A DNA stretch of 64,000 bases. Origin: Magicicada septendecula. Taxonomy: Eukaryota > Arthropoda > Insecta > Hemiptera > Cicadidae. Numbering within the stretch: the stretch's first letter is position 1; each line of letters begins with the position of its first letter. Positions 59,339-64,000 of this stretch are shown here, piece after piece. The notes under the pieces were generated by a model. It ran no database searches. It was not told the origin of the DNA and worked only from the letters and a program-made list of their open reading frames with translations. Location of the stretch: the NCBI GenBank assembly GCA_034769895.1, contig CM068374.1, positions 357,899,802-357,963,801 of the forward strand. Reading direction: 5' to 3'. A program made the position numbers and the translations under genes.

Positions 59339-62300
59339 AAATGGAGGACAGATATCGAAACAACGTTGTTAGAACGGATTTATCTGAGGAATTATTGGAG
59401 GAGGAAGATTTCGAAGCAGGGAGACGGGAGAATGGACTGACTCAGGTGAAAATCAACATAGAAGGTAAGGAGATTAAAACTTTAATAGATACAGGTAGCG
59501 AAATCTCTGTTATTTCTGAACACATACCAGATGAGTTAAAAGAAATAAATAATAATATTCCATCTTTGCCAGTAGCGGGGGTGACGATTGTAGGTATTAC
59601 GGGAGTTAGAAGTAAAAGAGTCACGAAACAAGTACATTTAAACATGATAATTAACGGGGTAGGGTACGATAATACATTTCTGGTCGTACGGGGATTAAAT
59701 CTTGAGGTTATACTGGGAAATGATTTTCTGATTAAACATCAGGCGGTAATTGATTTTAATAAACGGAGTTTAGAATTAAATAGTGAAGGGGAACCCGTCC
59801 GTATTAATTTTGAGCGGGTGTTAGATGCGGTAAGAATTTCAGGGGTAAGGGTGATACATACTCGGAGTAATAAACAAGAAAGGGAAGTTAGTATGAATGT
59901 ATGTAGTGAGAGTAAGATAGAGTGTGAGGAGAATGTAGATCACTTATGGAATGAGAGAGCACTTAAATTTTGTAGTGAGGGTGGCGTGATAGGGAGTTCT
60001 CAACGTGAATCGTTGTGGCGGGTAGTAGAGAATTTTAGAGAAGTGTTTGCCGATATACCAGGGAGGGCAAGAAACTATGAATGCGAGTTAAAGGTAAGGG
60101 AACACGCACCCTATGTGTAAAGAAGTTATCCGGTGCCATATGCGAAGAGAAGAGCGGTTCAGCTTGAGTTAGAGAAAATGTTAAGAGGGAGATATAATTG
60201 AGCGATCTGTATCACCATATTCTAACCCCTTAGTAGTAGTGATTAAAAAAGATGGTAGAGTAAGGTTATGTTTAGATGCCCGCAAAATCAATCAAATAAT
60301 CATCCCAGACAGGGAGTCACCTGAAGCGATAGAAGAAATTTTTGAGAAGTTCAGCGGCGTACAATATATGACCTCTTTAGACCTAACCGCCGGGTATTGG
60401 CAAGTTCCGTTGGCAGCGAATAGTAGAAAATATACAGCCTTCTTATTCAATGGAAAAAATTATCAATTCAAAAGACTACCGTTTGGATTGAACACCAGTG
60501 TAGCTAGCTTTATTAAGTGTCTTGATGAGATTTTGCAACCCCATAACTTAGATTTTTTAACCATATACGTTGATGATATTCTGATTGCTTCTAGAACATT
60601 TGAAGAGCATGTAGAACATTTAGAATACGTATTGGAGAAGTTGTACCAGGGAGGTTTGACAGTGAACTGGGACAAATCAAAATTTTTGCAAACTGAGATA
60701 CATTTTTTGGGTTTCATCATAACACCTACAGGGATACGTGCCAATCCGGATAAAGTAGAATCCATCCTGACGTTCCCGGAGCCTAAAAATATAAAGCAAT
60801 TGCAAAGTTTTCTTGGTCTCTGTAATTTTTACAGGAAATTCCAGCGGAACTACGCCCAGACGACAGCCCGACTCAGCGCAGTGCTGCAAAAGAACAAACA
60901 ATGGAGGTGGGGAGATAACGAAAGAGCAGCGTTCAACGAAATCAAAAATAAGTTCGCTGATATGATATTAATGAACCATCCGAATTTCAATGATAAATTT
61001 TACTTACAGAAAGATGCCAGCAATATAGCACTTGGAGCGGAACTGTATCAAGAGGATGAGGCGAAAGAACACAAGACCATCGCTTTCGCCAGCCGGACGC
61101 TGCTAGCTGCAGAGCGCAACTATACTACCACCGAGAAGGAGCTCCTCAGTATAGTGTTCGCCGTGAAGAAGTTCCATACGTATCTGCTGGGTAACAAAAC
61201 CATCATCAGGACGGACCATAAAGCGCTGTCGTTCCTGAATACTTGTAAACTCACACACAGCCGGATAACCAGGTGGGTGTTAGCTCTTCAAGAGTATAAT
61301 TTTTCTTGGGAATACATTAAGGGTGTAGAGAACAGGGTGCCAGACACACTATCACGGGTAGACACAGATAGAAATAGAACGGGTAGAGATATTAAAGAAA
61401 TAGAGATTTATAGACTATCCCGGGAAGATAAACTTTTTGGGGAAGAATTAAAGGATATAAATGTAATGCAAAGAGCTGATAGTAAGTTAAATAAAATAAT
61501 TACTAGTGTAGAATCAGATGTAGATGAGTTTGGTTATAAACAATATTTTCAAGTGTTTAAAGGGAGTTTGTTTAAAAAAGTAGAGGGGAGAGAGAGGGAT
61601 TGGAGGTTAGTTATACCTGAAGGGTTGATAGAGAAAATAGTGTGGGACTGTCACCTTAGATATGGGCATTTTGGGGCACGGAAGTGTGTGAATGTGTTAA
61701 AGGAATCCTGTCTATTTAAAAATATGGAGAAACGAGTCCGAAAAATACTTAAGAGTTTGTGAGCTATGTCAGAAATCTAAAGTTGTGAATTATAGGTTAG
61801 AAGGAGAACTAAATTACATTAAAGTAGAAAAACCATTTGATTTAGTAGCTGTAGATTTGTACGGCCCACTGCCAAAGGGTAGGGGCGGAGTGATGCATAT
61901 TTTTGTTGTACTTGACACATTTTCCAAATATGTAAGGTTATATAGTGTGAAGCGAGCAACAAGTAAGGTGCTGAGTGAGAAGATCACACGCGACTACATG
62001 ATCAACGTGGGAAAGCCGAAGGTGATATTATCCGACCATGGACCGCAGTTCATCAGCGGGAGATGGCGCCAGACTCTCGGATGGGAAGGTATCATCCCAA
62101 AGCACACCGCAGTATATCACCCGCAGTCAAATCAGGCGGAGAGAGTCATGAGGGAGTTGGGCAGAATTTTTCGAACATACTGCCACGCTAAACACAGCGA
62201 GTGGCCACTCTATGTCCAGAAGATTGAAAATTGGCTTAACTGCACCACCCACGAGTCGACAGGGTTCACACCTTATGAGTTAGTACGAGGGAAGCGTCCA

Positions 62301-62658
62301 CAGAGGATTTTGGAACAATTAATTGAATATCCACCGGAAACCAACACTATTGGTCACGATGTTAAACTTAGGCTAGCGAATGAAAGCTTGTTGACGAAGG
62401 GGGAGAAGAGAAAACAGAGACATGACATGAAAGGTAAGTGGACGCAGTACGAGGTTGGACAGCTGGTATTGATGCGACGCCACGATTTGTCGAGTACCCA
62501 AGATAAGGAGATTAAGAAATTTTTCTTGCTCGATAAAGGGGCCGTACGAGATAATAGAGGTAAAAATGAAGAATTCATACGTGTTACAGGATAGAGAAAC
62601 GAGGGAGATAGTTGGAATGCACAACGCTACAAATTTGAAATTATTTTGGTCAGCATAA
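59281..62658 (+). pseudogene. pol: Family G Pol, four small lesions
   Basis: Made by -1 frameshift from gag. Protease DTGSE (59488-59502), RT (LDLTAGYWQ ~60378; YVDD 60566-60577), RNase H (~61005-61260; DASN, TEKELLSIVFA), integrase HHCC zinc module (~61650-61770), core with VDLYGPL, LSDHGPQF and HPQSNQAERV, and a GPY-type C-terminal module. Lesions: a CAA-to-TAA stop at 60118-60120, one extra base near 60185, one extra base near 61757, one extra base near 62540. Each is single-base, so the copy is young, but it cannot give full Pol. The stop at 62656-62658 ends the frame. No env follows. Confidence 0.92.
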
Positions 62659-62746
62659 GGATTTGTATCAATGATTAAATGTATGAATGTAAATTTAATT
62701 GTTTTTTCTATATGTTTTTAGAAGGGATCCTCCCCCATTTTCGGGC

Positions 62747-62771
62747 GGTCACGATCTTACCAGTCCTGGCC
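62747..62771 (+). other. Repeated 15-nt-loop hairpin, copy b
   Basis: GGTCA pairs with TGGCC (one U-G) around CGATCTTACCAGTCC; a C-G pair extends the stem by one on each side. Confidence 0.75.
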
Positions 62772-63279
62772 GTGGAATTCGGAACTCGGAGCCGGGCCAT
62801 GGTTGGCGGATCTTCCTTCGGGCGGTGAAAACAACGATGGTCCGGCTCCACCAAAATTGGTACAAAGTAGAAATTTAACTACATATTTGAACGGGGAGGG
62901 GGACCCCAACAGGTACATGACACGAATTAAATTTTTTAATACACTCCAGGTGCAGCGGTCTCGGTGTACCTGTCACGTGCCTGCACTGCCTTAGAGTGTT
63001 GTACATAATGAAGGCTGCACCTAAATACAGGGCAGTGCATACAAACTTAAATTTTTTAGTGTCAATGGCAAAATTCAAGTTGAACCATTGACAATAGTTT
63101 TGCTTAAGCCAGAAACGAAGAGTTTTGCGGAGAAAGATGGGATATTTCGACTCAGACGACGGGTTAGTAGAGATGAGAAGAGAAGGTAGCACAGTTGAAA
63201 ACAAGGGGAAGTAACTGCACAAAGTGGATCTGAGTTGAAATATCTGTATCTTTCATTGCAAAACACCCCCATTTCAGGC

Positions 63280-63304
63280 GGCCACGATCTTACTAGTTAT
63301 GGTT
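63280..63304 (+). other. Repeated 15-nt-loop hairpin, copy c
   Basis: GGCCA pairs with TGGTT (two G-U) around the 15-base loop CGATCTTACTAGTTA. Confidence 0.65.
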
Positions 63305-63666
63305 AAGGAATGTTAGTCAGCCTTCAATGTAAATAGGAATTTTGGGGGAAAAAAAAATACCAAAATAATTTTGGATGTGTATAATTTTAAATTTAAATAA
63401 ATTTTAGAATTAAGTGACCAAATATAATTGTCAAGTTTTAGTATCAGTGAGTATGGGAACGTTTTGAAAAGATGTGTAATAAAATAAAAACTTGTCAATA
63501 CAAGAAGTGGGGATGATTTTGGGGGGTAGATTGGTACTTCATAAAGTGATAGAACAATGGAGTGTGGAACTGCAAAGGTTGAAAGTTTTAGTTTATCAAT
63601 GTTAATTAATTAGTTAGCAAGTTGCTATTGCGGGGGTGGCCTGTGCCTTCGTAGATAGCGAAATGG

Positions 63667-63697
63667 GTTGGGGGTAACAGAGAGTGTTACCTCCATC
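63667..63697 (+). other. Conserved hairpin preceding GGAGGCC (copy 2)
   Basis: TGGGGGTAACA pairs with TGTTACCTCCA around a short loop, then tcggaggcc follows. It corresponds to 39694-39728. Confidence 0.7.
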
Positions 63698-63836
63698 GGA
63701 GGCCAAAATGGTGAAAATGTGCGACACCTTTTTCGTGTAAATTAAAATTTACACACTGATAGACGACCGTGTCGCACAAAATAAAACGATGTATAACAGG
63801 CAGTGAAATGAAGTTAGATTTCCCCGACTTTTCGGG

Positions 63837-63863
63837 CGATTACTGCCTTACCAGCACTAATCG
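63837..63863 (+). other. Repeated 15-nt-loop hairpin, copy d
   Basis: CGATTA (63837-63842) pairs with TAATCG (63858-63863) around CTGCCTTACCAGCAC. Confidence 0.75.
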
Positions 63864-64000
63864 TGGATTTGGCTAGTGGCCAGCTATGGTCATATCAAGT
63901 CCCTTGACCATAGCTGACTTGAAATTGGTATATAGTAGAAATTCAATGGGGGGTGACAATTAGGGGAAATCCCGGCACTATGGAACAGCGGCTACCACTC

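Larger units (their letters stand above)
62659..64000 (+). mobile_element. Family G copy 2, structured 3' untranslated region (runs off window)
   Basis: Non-coding. It contains three 15-nt-loop hairpins (62747, 63280, 63837), a 13-bp stem (62788-62800 with 62837-62849, one G-U), the hairpin preceding GGAGGCC (63667-63697), and a perfect 12-bp stem CAGCTATGGTCA/TGACCATAGCTG (63881-63892 with 63905-63916). The last ~40 bases (aggggaaatccc...cagcggctacca) match 39998-40031 of B. The AGGTCA block, UUCG hairpin and 3' LTR would lie beyond 64000. Confidence 0.75.

Noticed and set aside
62803..62994. Small frame with GPWLADLPSGGE-like peptide, partly kept at 7621-7670 with some silent differences
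   Set aside because: In copy 1 the frame stops after ~20 codons and has no start. The region forms a 13-bp stem, so conservation is better explained by RNA structure. Worth keeping in mind only if more copies keep the frame.
62659..64000. Search for an envelope gene after pol (would make family G an errantivirus)
   Set aside because: No open frame, signal peptide or fusion-type segment in any of the three 3' UTRs.

Overview
This window looks like insect (at least arthropod) nuclear DNA. It is AT-rich and intron-rich, and transposable elements fill almost all of it. One host gene can be recognised, on the minus strand: two exons (19797-20043 and 22912-23165) of a USP22/non-stop type ubiquitin-specific protease, the deubiquitinase of the SAGA complex. 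The exons join in phase. The catalytic Cys-box and His-box exons lie outside the window, so most of what is seen here appears to be intron or flank swollen by mobile DNA. No rRNA, tRNA or CRISPR array was found.

Layout. 1-12622: head-to-tail copies of one Ty3/gypsy family (called family G here): an LTR (14-1217), the 3' end of another copy with its LTR (2305-~3473), a mariner fragment, then a broken gag-pol copy with a long 3' UTR and an LTR (11522-12622). A nearly intact pogo/Tigger DNA transposon (8895-11143) is nested in that UTR. 12650-19400: Tigger remnants, a fold-back repeat and a LINE remnant. 19797-23165: the two USP exons, with a mariner remnant and a LINE piece in the intron. 24012-31578: a full-length BEL/Pao retrotransposon with 514-bp LTRs and a 5-bp target duplication. 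31605-32950: a minus-strand LINE end whose last 286 bp is present three times in tandem. 33375-53086: a second gypsy family on the minus strand (family C) with unusually long (2.7 kb) LTRs. It has split a long-spaced DDE transposon (transposase 53186-54534) and itself holds a decayed family-G relative (B, 36086-42521) and a non-autonomous Tigger (42533-43708). 56194-64000: a second family-G copy with 5' LTR, primer binding site, an almost complete gag, a pol broken by four small lesions, and a 3' UTR that runs off the window.

How the parts work together. Family G uses a tRNA-Lys-type primer. Its Gag carries a RanBP2-type zinc finger plus an RG-rich tail in place of CCHC knuckles. Gag ends on a slippery heptamer GGGAAAC directly followed by UAA and a predicted H-type pseudoknot, which puts Pol in the -1 frame. 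Pol gives protease, reverse transcriptase, RNase H and a GPY-type integrase. No envelope gene is present. The roughly 1.8-kb 3' UTR holds several hairpins conserved between copies, with compensatory base changes: a repeated 5-6 bp stem closing a 15-nt loop, a hairpin before GGAGGCC, and a UUCG-loop hairpin directly against the G-run polypurine tract. This structured 3' region together with the unusual Gag is the best candidate for something not yet described. All calls are from reading the sequence; no database search was run.
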